Translations under genes and position numbers: made by a program
Shown here: one piece after another, positions 1 to 7,029 of the stretch
Position numbering within the stretch: position 1 is the first letter of the stretch
Layout: every line of letters starts with the position of its first letter
The notes under the pieces: generated by a model
What the model was told of the DNA's origin: nothing
Seen by the model: the letters and a program-made list of their open reading frames with translations, nothing else
The model's database searches: none
Source of the DNA: CAZNHL01 sp964572965
GTDB lineage: Bacteria; Bacteroidota; Bacteroidia; Cytophagales; UBA9547
NCBI GenBank assembly: GCA_964572965.1
Contig: CAZNHL010000037.1
Span: forward strand, 1-43,980
Length of the DNA stretch: 43,980 nt
Direction: 5' to 3'

Positions 1-109
1 ATGCTTTAGAATGGTACACGAACACATCAATACCCAAACACATCGCACCTTCATATACACTAATTTTAACATATTTTCAATATTGCCAGCTATGAAATAA
101 AAGCGCATT

Positions 110-140
110 TTTGTATTAACGGCTGGCTAATTTGTTTTTG
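110..140 (+). promoter_or_regulatory. Candidate Bacteroidota-type promoter of tex
   Basis: TTTG at 110-113, a 19-base spacer, then TGTTTTTG at 133-140. The second box differs from the Bacteroidota -7 consensus TAnnTTTG at one position. It would start transcription near 147, about 33 bases before the tex start codon. Spacing and consensus are established for this phylum; use at this locus is inferred. Confidence 0.4.
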
Positions 141-179
141 TGCTGCCGGTAATTTCGATCAATTTAATTTCTTTCATTT

Positions 180-2411
180 ATGTCTCATTTTGAGAAGATC
201 GCCAAAGAGTTATCCATTGGTGTAAATCAGGTAATTGCTACTGTCAAGTTGTTGGATGAAGGTGGTACTGTTCCTTTTATTTCCCGCTACCGCAAGGAGC
301 AGACGGGGAGTCTGGATGAAGTACAGGTAGCAGCAGTCCGTGACCGTATGACACAGTTGCTGGAACTCGATAAGCGTCGTGATGCTGTATTGAAGTCGAT
401 TGCAGAACAAGGTAAGCTGACTGATGAACTGAAAGATAAAATCAATGCGGCTGAAACAATGTCGGAGCTGGAAGATATTTATCTGCCTTACAAACCTAAG
501 CGTAAAACGAAGGCAAGTGTGGCGCGTGAGAAAGGGCTGGAGCCTTTGGCTTTGACTATTTTCGATCAGGATAAATTTGACCTGGCAGCTGAAGCAGCCA
601 AGTATGTCGATGATGAAAAAGGTGTAGCTTCTTTTGAAGAGGCTTTACAGGGGGCTCGTGATATCATTGCCGAGATGATCAGTGAGAATCAGGAAGCGCG
701 TGTGAAAATGCGTACTGTATTTGCTGAGAAAGGTGTTTATAAAACAAAAGTTATTGCCGGTAAAGAACAGGAGGGGATCAAGTTTAAAGATTACTTCGAA
801 TGGTCTGAAGCTGCTAAAAGTGCGCCATCGCACCGTGTGCTTGCAATGCGCCGTGGTGAAAAAGAGTTGATCCTGATGATGGATCTTTTACCTGAAGAGG
901 AAGAAGCGGTGAGCTTACTGGATGGTTTGTTCCTGAAAGGAAAGAATGATGCGTCGGCTCAGGTAAAAATTGCGATTGACGATTGCTATAAGCGTTTGTT
1001 ACGTCCTTCTATGGAAACAGAGGCAAGGATGACAACCAAGCAAAAAGCTGACGAAGAAGCAATTAAGGTATTTGCAGACAATGCGCGCCAGTTATTGCTT
1101 GCTGCGCCAATGGGACAGAAGAATGTATTGGCGATTGATCCTGGTTTCAGGACAGGTTGCAAGGTGGTTGCTTTGGACAGACAGGGTAAATTGCTGGAAT
1201 ACAATGCGATTTTCCCACACGAGAAAAACAGAAATGCTGAATCTGCGGCTTTGGTAAAGCATTTGGTGCAGAAATTTGATATTGAAGCGATTGCTATCGG
1301 TAATGGTACAGCAGGCCGCGAAACTGAAGAGTTTGTCCGTGGATTGCATATACCGAATGTAGCAGTGGTAATGGTAAATGAAAGTGGTGCTTCTATTTAC
1401 TCTGCTTCTGAAGTGGCCCGTGACGAGTTCCCTGATCAGGATATCACAGTACGTGGCGCGGTGTCGATCGGTCGTCGTTTAATGGACCCATTGGCAGAAT
1501 TGGTAAAGATTGACCCTAAGTCGATTGGTGTCGGACAATACCAACACGATGTTGATCAGACCAAACTACAGGCTTCACTGGATGATGTGGTGACAAGCTG
1601 CGTGAATGGCGTAGGGGTAGAGCTGAATACAGCTTCTAAGCAATTGCTTTCTTACGTGTCAGGCCTTGGATCTACATTAGCTCAGAATATTGTAGAATAT
1701 CGTAATCAGCATGGGCCTTTCAAAACACGTAAAGACTTGTTGAAAGTGGCTCGTTTAGGCGATAAAGCATTTGAGCAGGCTGCTGGTTTCCTGCGTATCC
1801 GTGATGCGAAAGACCCTCTGGATGCAAGTGCTGTTCACCCTGAAAGTTATGCTATTGTAGAGCAGATGGCGAAAGATCTTGGTTGTTCTGTAGCAGAGTT
1901 GATGAAGAATGATACCTTGCGTAAGCAGATCAAGCTTCAGACTTATGTGAATGAGAAAGTAGGTTTGCCTACTTTAAATGATATTTTGAAAGAATTGGCT
2001 AAGCCTGGCCGCGATCCGCGTGAACAGTTTGAAGCTTTCAGTTTTACCGATGGGGTAAATCATATTGAGGACTTGCGTATTGGCATGAAATTGCCTGGTA
2101 TTGTGACCAATGTGACCAATTTTGGTGCCTTTGTTGATATCGGGGTGCATCAGGATGGTTTGGTGCATATCAGTCATGTATCCGATACTTTTGTAAGTAA
2201 TCCGGCAGATGTGCTGAAAGTTCAGCAGAAAGTACAGGTAACTGTATTAGAAGTTGATGTGGCTCGGAAGCGTATTTCTCTTTCAATGAAAGGTGATCTT
2301 GCTGCAAAACCGCAAGGAGCTAAGAAGCCTGCCGGTGCTGCTGCTAAGAAAGAAGAACCGGAAGGTGATATGGCAAGTAAGCTCGCTGCACTGAAATCGA
2401 TGTTTAAATAG
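180..2411 (+). CDS. tex: Tex family RNA-binding transcription accessory protein
   Basis: Full-length Tex homologue of 743 residues, close to the family's usual 700-790. An N-terminal helical region is followed by a YqgF/RNase H-like domain from about residue 316 (AIDPGFRTGCK), a helix-hairpin-helix region at about 482-545 (SGLGSTLAQNIVEYR), and a C-terminal S1 RNA-binding domain at about 632-703 (GIVTNVTNFGAFVDIGVHQD). A low-complexity Lys/Ala tail ends the protein. Tex binds RNA and affects transcription and gene expression in other bacteria; its exact role in Bacteroidota is not settled. The gene stands alone, with a candidate promoter upstream and a clear hairpin terminator downstream. Several ATG-poor in-frame codons precede this start, so 180 is the natural choice. 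Confidence 0.96.
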   Translation: MSHFEKIAKELSIGVNQVIATVKLLDEGGTVPFISRYRKEQTGSLDEVQVAAVRDRMTQLLELDKRRDAVLKSIAEQGKLTDELKDKINAAETMSELEDIYLPYKPKRKTKASVAREKGLEPLALTIFDQDKFDLAAEAAKYVDDEKGVASFEEALQGARDIIAEMISENQEARVKMRTVFAEKGVYKTKVIAGKEQEGIKFKDYFEWSEAAKSAPSHRVLAMRRGEKELILMMDLLPEEEEAVSLLDGLFLKGKNDASAQVKIAIDDCYKRLLRPSMETEARMTTKQKADEEAIKVFADNARQLLLAAPMGQKNVLAIDPGFRTGCKVVALDRQGKLLEYNAIFPHEKNRNAESAALVKHLVQKFDIEAIAIGNGTAGRETEEFVRGLHIPNVAVVMVNESGASIYSASEVARDEFPDQDITVRGAVSIGRRLMDPLAELVKIDPKSIGVGQYQHDVDQTKLQASLDDVVTSCVNGVGVELNTASKQLLSYVSGLGSTLAQNIVEYRNQHGPFKTRKDLLKVARLGDKAFEQAAGFLRIRDAKDPLDASAVHPESYAIVEQMAKDLGCSVAELMKNDTLRKQIKLQTYVNEKVGLPTLNDILKELAKPGRDPREQFEAFSFTDGVNHIEDLRIGMKLPGIVTNVTNFGAFVDIGVHQDGLVHISHVSDTFVSNPADVLKVQQKVQVTVLEVDVARKRISLSMKGDLAAKPQGAKKPAGAAAKKEEPEGDMASKLAALKSMFK

Positions 2412-2420
2412 AAATCTAAC

Positions 2421-2456
2421 AAAATGCAGGACTCTTATACGATTCCTGCATTTTTG
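2421..2456 (+). terminator. Rho-independent terminator after tex
   Basis: An 11-base stem (2421-2431 paired with 2444-2454, around AAATGCAGGA / TCCTGCATTT) with a 12-base loop, ending in a T run. It lies 10 bases after the tex stop codon and before the next start codon. Confidence 0.75.
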
Positions 2457-2475
2457 TTAACAGCTACTTTTAAAT

Positions 2476-2880
2476 ATGCAAAAACAGCGTCTTGTTACAT
2501 GTTTTATTATTTGTCTTTCATTGACTTTAATATCGTCAGGGCTTAAGCGTAAGTATAAGTATGTAACGGGATTCGATAATTTTTATATAGACTTTAAAAC
2601 AAAAAAGTCTTTTGTCATGAACATGTATAGCTGTACTTATACAGACAGGGTTTCAGGAAATTATCAAATTACAAAAGACACCATATATTTAAGTTTCACG
2701 GATCTTGATGTAATAAGCAGTGAAAAGAAATGGGTTAGAATTGACACTAATAACCAGGACGGAAAGCAACATTGGAATGCTAAGCTAAAGTTCTTAAATA
2801 AGTTCAGGAAGCTGATTAGGACCGACAATGATAAAGTGTTAATACCATCTGAAATAAATAAACCATTCAGGTCAAAATAG
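2476..2880 (+). CDS. Small secreted protein of unknown function
   Basis: A 134-residue protein that I do not recognise. It starts with a short basic stretch and a hydrophobic segment (about residues 6-22, LVTCFIICLSLTLISSG) typical of a Sec signal peptide or membrane anchor. The mature part is lysine-rich with alternating hydrophobic residues, suggesting a small beta-rich exported protein. It begins only 20 bases after the tex terminator hairpin and is followed 62 bases later by the carotenoid oxygenase gene on the same strand, so the two could share a transcript. I saw no catalytic motif. Confidence 0.65.
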   Translation: MQKQRLVTCFIICLSLTLISSGLKRKYKYVTGFDNFYIDFKTKKSFVMNMYSCTYTDRVSGNYQITKDTIYLSFTDLDVISSEKKWVRIDTNNQDGKQHWNAKLKFLNKFRKLIRTDNDKVLIPSEINKPFRSK

Positions 2881-2942
2881 ATAAATTGTGATTTCAGAGA
2901 AGATTTAAAAACCACACATTAATTAACAACCAACCTGAACCT

Positions 2943-4364
2943 ATGGATGACTTACTCTTTAAAAGTATAGATCAGGCAACACCAGCTACTGAACTACCCG
3001 TAAGCGGCAATTTCCCTCAATGGCTGCAGGGCGATCTCTTCAGAAATGGACCTGCAGCTTATGAGATAGGTACTTACAAGCTCAATCACTGGTTTGATGG
3101 CTTTTCTGTTTTACATAAGTTTTCTATTGAAGATGGTAAAGTAGTTTATCAGAGTAAATTTCTCGAATCAGCGGATTATCTTAAGAATATTAAAGACGGA
3201 AAAATAACCAGTCGCCATTATGGGACAGTGCCTGATCCCTGTTCGTCTATATTCAGTAAATTTTTCAGCATTTTTAAAAGGCCGAACCCTAACAATGCCA
3301 ATGTAAGTGTATTAAAAAAAGGAGAGAAGATTGTGGCTGTTTCTGATTTTTCCACAATGGTTGAATTCGATTACAGTACATTAGATACCAAGGGTGAGGT
3401 ACAGTTTAATGATGACTATGGTAATGGCTATATGCTGAGTGCTTCTCACCCTTGCTATGACCCGAAGACCGGTGTGTTTTATAATTGTGTAGGAGAACTC
3501 GGCCCGAAAGGTAAAGTACATTTTTATGAATTAAGAGACGAAAGCCTGCAAAGGAATTTTGTAGGAACCGTAATCACTCCTAAGCACACCTATTTTCATA
3601 GCCTGGCTCTTACCGATACATATGCTGTTTTTATTGAACAGCCACTTGAATTAAACCTGTTTAAGCTCATATTCAGCAGGTTGTTAAACACTCCATTTGA
3701 AAGTACATTCAAGTGGACTCCTGAACATGGTAATAAATTTCATTTGCTTAACAGAAAGACGGGGGAGATTAAGTCATACAGCTCTGAAACCTTCTTCTTC
3801 TTTCATACTGTAAATGCTTTTGATCAGGGAACTGAAGTAGTTATAGATCTTTGTCGTTACGACAATCCGGATATTATCAAGAGTCTTTACATTGATACAC
3901 TCAGAGAGAAAGGAATCGCACCTCAGGATATGTCGAAGTTAACCCGTATTGTGATTGATACAGAAAGTGGTGGGGTAATTTTTAAAACATTGAGCGAAGA
4001 ACGTATTGAATTGCCTACTTTCGATTTCAGTAAGGCTTGTGAAAAGTATCGTTATGTTTATGGTTTAGGTTACAGAAAGGATATACTGGCTGATGTTAAT
4101 AATCAGCTGGTGAAAATTGATATAGAAACCGGAGAAAGCAAAATATGGCATTATGATGGCTATTACCCGTCTGAACCATTATTTGTCGCTGCTCCGGGCA
4201 GGGAAGCCGAAGACGAAGGGGTGGTTCTGTCTGTCGTGCTGGACACAGCTAAGGGTAATTCTTTTTTGCTGGTATTAGACGCAAAAAGTTTTACAGAGAT
4301 AGCAAGGGCAGAAGCTCCTACTTATCTTCCGGTTGGCCTGCATGGAATGTTCTATCAAAAGTAG
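2943..4364 (+). CDS. Carotenoid oxygenase (RPE65/CCD family)
   Basis: Carotenoid cleavage oxygenases split carotenoids or apocarotenoids at a double bond using a non-haem Fe(II) held by four histidines. All four candidates are visible in the expected order on the seven-bladed propeller: His169 (SASHPCYD), His219 (TYFHSLAL), His288 (FFHTVNAFD) and His467 near the C-terminus (GLHGMF). The N-terminal signature RNGPAAYEIG and the following HWFDGFSVLHKF block are also typical. At 473 residues the length is normal for the family. No carotenoid biosynthesis gene lies nearby, so the substrate (retinal-forming or apocarotenoid cleavage) cannot be assigned. A strong bidirectional terminator follows. 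Confidence 0.93.
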   Translation: MDDLLFKSIDQATPATELPVSGNFPQWLQGDLFRNGPAAYEIGTYKLNHWFDGFSVLHKFSIEDGKVVYQSKFLESADYLKNIKDGKITSRHYGTVPDPCSSIFSKFFSIFKRPNPNNANVSVLKKGEKIVAVSDFSTMVEFDYSTLDTKGEVQFNDDYGNGYMLSASHPCYDPKTGVFYNCVGELGPKGKVHFYELRDESLQRNFVGTVITPKHTYFHSLALTDTYAVFIEQPLELNLFKLIFSRLLNTPFESTFKWTPEHGNKFHLLNRKTGEIKSYSSETFFFFHTVNAFDQGTEVVIDLCRYDNPDIIKSLYIDTLREKGIAPQDMSKLTRIVIDTESGGVIFKTLSEERIELPTFDFSKACEKYRYVYGLGYRKDILADVNNQLVKIDIETGESKIWHYDGYYPSEPLFVAAPGREAEDEGVVLSVVLDTAKGNSFLLVLDAKSFTEIARAEAPTYLPVGLHGMFYQK

Positions 4365-4379
4365 TTAAACTAGGTAAAC

Positions 4380-4407
4380 AAAAAGGGAAGCAAATGCTTC
4401 CCTTTTT
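4380..4407. terminator. Bidirectional terminator between convergent genes
   Basis: Near-perfect stem AAAAAGGGAAGC / GCTTCCCTTTTT around a 4-base AAAT loop, with T runs on both strands. It separates the rightward carotenoid oxygenase gene (stop at 4364) from the leftward rlpA-like gene (stop at 4411). Confidence 0.88.
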
Positions 4408-4410
4408 GTT

Positions 4411-5043
4411 TTATATAAATACTGTTGAACGCTTATTGCTGCCGATGGCAGCAAGCATTTCTGCAGGTCTGTCTTTTCTTCTGTTTTTAGATGTAGGTTC
4501 CGGAAATGATAACGGCTTCTTTTCTTTGGAAAGATACTCTTCTGAAATGATTGGAGTATTGTCTGGTATGATGGAGTCTTGTTGTAATACAGGTTGTATG
4601 TCTAATATTTCTATCTGTACTTTTACAACACCTTCTCTTACCATTCCGAGAAGTTTTGCAGCCCCTTTTGAAACGTCTAATATTCTACGCTTTACATATG
4701 GGCCTCTGTCGTTCACTCTTAATACTACAGATTTTTGATTATTAAGATTAGTAACCCTGATTTTTGTGTTAAATGGAAGAGATAAGTGAGCTGCTGTCAG
4801 GTCGTTCATGTTAAAACGTTCTCCGTTTGCTGTTTGTCTTCCGTGGAAATACTCTGCATAATAAGAGCAGAGACCTTCTTCTATGTTATTGTTTTGGGCG
4901 ATTATTGGGATTCCGCCAGCAAGAAGGGCAATTATTGTAAGTGACCGTAGATGAGCTTGTTTTTTCGATTTACGCCTTCGCTTCTGAAGGGCGATTCTTA
5001 ATCGGATTGTGCGGGTAATGTTTCTGTGTTTAGATTTAATCAT
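4411..5043 (-). CDS. RlpA-like double-psi beta-barrel protein (septal/cell-wall)
   Basis: The region at about residues 56-148 matches the RlpA double-psi beta-barrel: EYFHGRQTANGERFNM, then DLTAAHLSLPFNTKIRVTN and the VNDRGPYVKRRILD block with the conserved Asp (D112). RlpA proteins bind denuded peptidoglycan and some act as lytic transglycosylases at the septum. The N-terminus is unusual: about 33 strongly basic residues precede a hydrophobic segment (about 34-49), so this is either a long n-region signal peptide or a membrane anchor. There is no lipobox. No SPOR domain follows; the last 60 residues look disordered. At 210 residues it is a short RlpA. A 13-base inverted repeat lies about 55 bases upstream. 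Confidence 0.85.
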   Translation of the reverse strand: MIKSKHRNITRTIRLRIALQKRRRKSKKQAHLRSLTIIALLAGGIPIIAQNNNIEEGLCSYYAEYFHGRQTANGERFNMNDLTAAHLSLPFNTKIRVTNLNNQKSVVLRVNDRGPYVKRRILDVSKGAAKLLGMVREGVVKVQIEILDIQPVLQQDSIIPDNTPIISEEYLSKEKKPLSFPEPTSKNRRKDRPAEMLAAIGSNKRSTVFI

Positions 5044-5095
5044 GCGTTCTACACGATGGTGAGCATAATCATAGTCAATAATCTTGCCAAAAGGT

Positions 5096-5125
5096 TTATT
5101 TTATTAGAATTGTCTAATAAAATAA
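5096..5125. repeat. 13-base perfect inverted repeat upstream of the rlpA-like gene
   Basis: Arms 5096-5108 and 5113-5125 (core TTTTATTAGA / TCTAATAAAA) are perfectly complementary with a 4-base ATTG spacer. It lies between the rlpA-like start and the next terminator, where the promoter of the leftward gene should be. It could be an operator or simply an AT-rich hairpin. Confidence 0.55.
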
Positions 5126-5170
5126 TTGAATAGTTTTATTTTTGGTGGATTTTGCCAATATCTTAAAAGA

Positions 5171-5211
5171 AAAATGCCTTCCCCTTTGTGTCTGAATAGG
5201 GAAGGCATTTT
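5171..5211 (-). terminator. Terminator after the DUF2750 gene
   Basis: Perfect 13-base stem AAAATGCCTTCCC (5171-5183) / GGGAAGGCATTTT (5199-5211), 20 bases after the stop codon of the leftward DUF2750 gene. On the minus strand it ends in TTTTT. Confidence 0.8.
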
Positions 5212-5230
5212 CACAATATGAGTGAGAAAA

Positions 5231-5692
5231 TTACTCTTCTCCCAATACTTCTTTCACTTCTTTTACAAGATCAGCTAAGCTTGCATATCCATCAATTGTA
5301 ACGCTTTTTTTCTGCTTTTTCAGTTCGTTACTTAATTCAAGTATTAATTCCAATGGGTCTAATTCAGCACCTATTAATTCAGTATCGAGGTTAAGGCCTG
5401 CCATTATACCATCATCTGCAATACCAAGACACCATTTACCGATGAAATCAGAAAGGCTGATTTGACTTGCCTTATAGCCTTCCCAATCTTCCTGGGCACA
5501 AGCTTCTGCCGATTTACTGTCTGACCATACACAAAGAATTTCAGCCGGATCACCGTTTTCTCCTTCATACTGTCCTGAAAATGATGTTGCAAACTCTTCA
5601 TCTTTTTCGAGCACCCAGACAATATTTGTTTCACATACTTCTTTCAGGAATTTTTCCTGACTTTCCTTTATTTTTTGAGCCTCTAGATTCAT
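5231..5692 (-). CDS. DUF2750 domain protein
   Basis: A 153-residue acidic, presumably cytoplasmic protein. The pattern of an N-terminal VWVLEKDEEF stretch, a central ILCVWSDSKSAEACAQEDW block and a following SLSDFIGKWCLGIADDGIMAG block matches the DUF2750 family. The function is unknown; related proteins are often annotated next to immunity-like SUKH/SMI1-type genes, but there is no toxin gene here. It is a single gene with its own terminator. A CTAATATTAG palindrome lies upstream at 5748-5757. Confidence 0.72.
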   Translation of the reverse strand: MNLEAQKIKESQEKFLKEVCETNIVWVLEKDEEFATSFSGQYEGENGDPAEILCVWSDSKSAEACAQEDWEGYKASQISLSDFIGKWCLGIADDGIMAGLNLDTELIGAELDPLELILELSNELKKQKKSVTIDGYASLADLVKEVKEVLGEE

Positions 5693-5866
5693 AGCAGAAT
5701 TTATTTTGTTCAGTGCATAAAGGTAGGGCTAAATATTGACTCTAGTCTAATATTAGCTGTTATAATCCCTGAGAAGTTAATAAAGAGTAAGTGAGGTTGC
5801 AGTCAAACACTTAGTGGACTATTATTCTTAATCCGTAAGATTCTAAATGTAAGCTCTAAAGAAGTG

Positions 5867-6403
5867 TTATTGTTTAAAGTGGAAACCAATGTTGGTTATT
5901 TCCATCGGATCCTTGTGAATAAGTCCAAGAAGAATCATGATCCCTTTAATATTGGGGTCAGACATACACATAGTACTGAAACAAGACATGTCTATACCTG
6001 TTTCTTCACCTATTTTTTGACCGCTGCTGGTAGGCCTGATCCTGAATTTATTTACAGACAAATAACCTTTATAGATTCCTTTTGCTGCTTTTTTGTCATC
6101 GTCCAGATTATATGTAATGAAAACGGTTTCTATGACTTTCGGATTAGATGCCTTTGTCCTGAATGAAATCCCTTTAAGGTCATAGGCATAAATCCTTGGC
6201 TTGGCATCTATCATGTCTACCCGTTGGGCTTTCCCGAAATAAGCCGATACTTCATCAATAGTAGTGGTAGAGGTAATGATATGTTTGTTAAGTATGATCT
6301 GATTGGTATTGGTATTGACAACTAAAGAATCAACTTTTTGTGCATTAACCTGAAATGATAAAAAAAGAAATAAACTAATTATGAACGCATTGAATCTGCT
6401 CAT
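5867..6403 (-). CDS. Secreted protein of unknown function (possibly DUF7738-like)
   Basis: I chose the ATG at 6403 because it gives a clean signal peptide (hydrophobic FIISLFLFLSF, then a VNAQ cleavage region). The longer frame starting at 6433 would need TTG. The mature part of about 155 residues has the order: a short ILNKHIIT strand pair, AYFGKAQRVDM, a YAYDLKGISFR block, and a later FRIRPTSSGQK block. This resembles DUF7738-type small beta-rich proteins, but I hold that family name loosely. The gene stands alone and is followed on its 3' side by the DUF2750 gene. Confidence 0.7.
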   Translation of the reverse strand: MSRFNAFIISLFLFLSFQVNAQKVDSLVVNTNTNQIILNKHIITSTTTIDEVSAYFGKAQRVDMIDAKPRIYAYDLKGISFRTKASNPKVIETVFITYNLDDDKKAAKGIYKGYLSVNKFRIRPTSSGQKIGEETGIDMSCFSTMCMSDPNIKGIMILLGLIHKDPMEITNIGFHFKQ

Positions 6404-7029
6404 AGGTGTGATAGTTAGGAGTTTAGAGTTCAAAATAGTTTCTTTCTAAAAGTTTTATTAACTCTAAAATAATAACTTGATACGATAAAAACGAGTTTGG
6501 GTTATATTTATTTTTATTTGTGTTTTTTTAATAAATAAAATTGTGTTATTATTGTAAAAAATTGGATGTATTGATGATTTTAACGTCGTTAAAATTGTCG
6601 GAGTTTATACCTTATCTATAAGAACTATTTAGTTTAGTTCTGTTTTAACGCTGTTTTTAATATGCAGCATACTTTTATTCTTTCTTTCACTTTATTTAAA
6701 AAGTGAAATAGTGTTCAGGTTTACTTTTTGATGTCGTTTATTTATTCGGCGGCAGCTCTAAAAAGCAATTACTTTAGGGAGCTTATGAAAGGAAGACTCA
6801 GCAACACATGAAAGTTATCAGGCAGGAAGTAATAGAGTGTTTTTAGTATGCGATTGAAAAAATGCTATATCATAAATATTTATTCTAATTGAGCAGGTCA
6901 TTGTAAGAAAAGTTCGAATAGCAAAATAGGGGAGTTTATATATGAAAATGGAAGGGTTGGCTGAAAAGCCAGCCTTTTTTTATCTGACTATGTATGTGTT
7001 GAATCTGTAACAGCCTGTTTTTCACATAT
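6404..7029. other. 626-base intergenic stretch with an orphan hairpin
   Basis: No convincing gene. It is very AT-rich, contains a TTTCACTTT / AAAGTGAAA inverted repeat (6685-6693 / 6700-6708), and near its right end a plus-strand terminator at 6955-6981 that has no plus-strand gene before it. Reading frames of only 12-14 codons are present on the plus strand. Confidence 0.5.
6955..6981 (+). terminator. Orphan plus-strand intrinsic terminator
   Basis: Stem GGTTGGCT (6955-6962) / AGCCAGCC (6967-6974) closed by a GAAA tetraloop and followed by seven T residues. The T run is on the plus strand, but both flanking genes run leftward. The nearest upstream plus-strand gene is more than 2.5 kb away, behind another terminator. 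Confidence 0.7.

Noticed and set aside
5748..5757. CTAATATTAG palindrome upstream of the DUF2750 gene as an operator
   Set aside because: Ten bases of AT-rich palindrome are expected by chance in this background.
6685..6708. TTTCACTTT / AAAGTGAAA inverted repeat as a terminator
   Set aside because: No T run follows on either strand, so it is left as a palindrome only.
6782..6900. Tiny plus-strand reading frames before the orphan terminator, such as a 12-codon frame at 6808
   Set aside because: Too short, with no recognisable product or codon signal; a non-coding RNA is more likely than a peptide.
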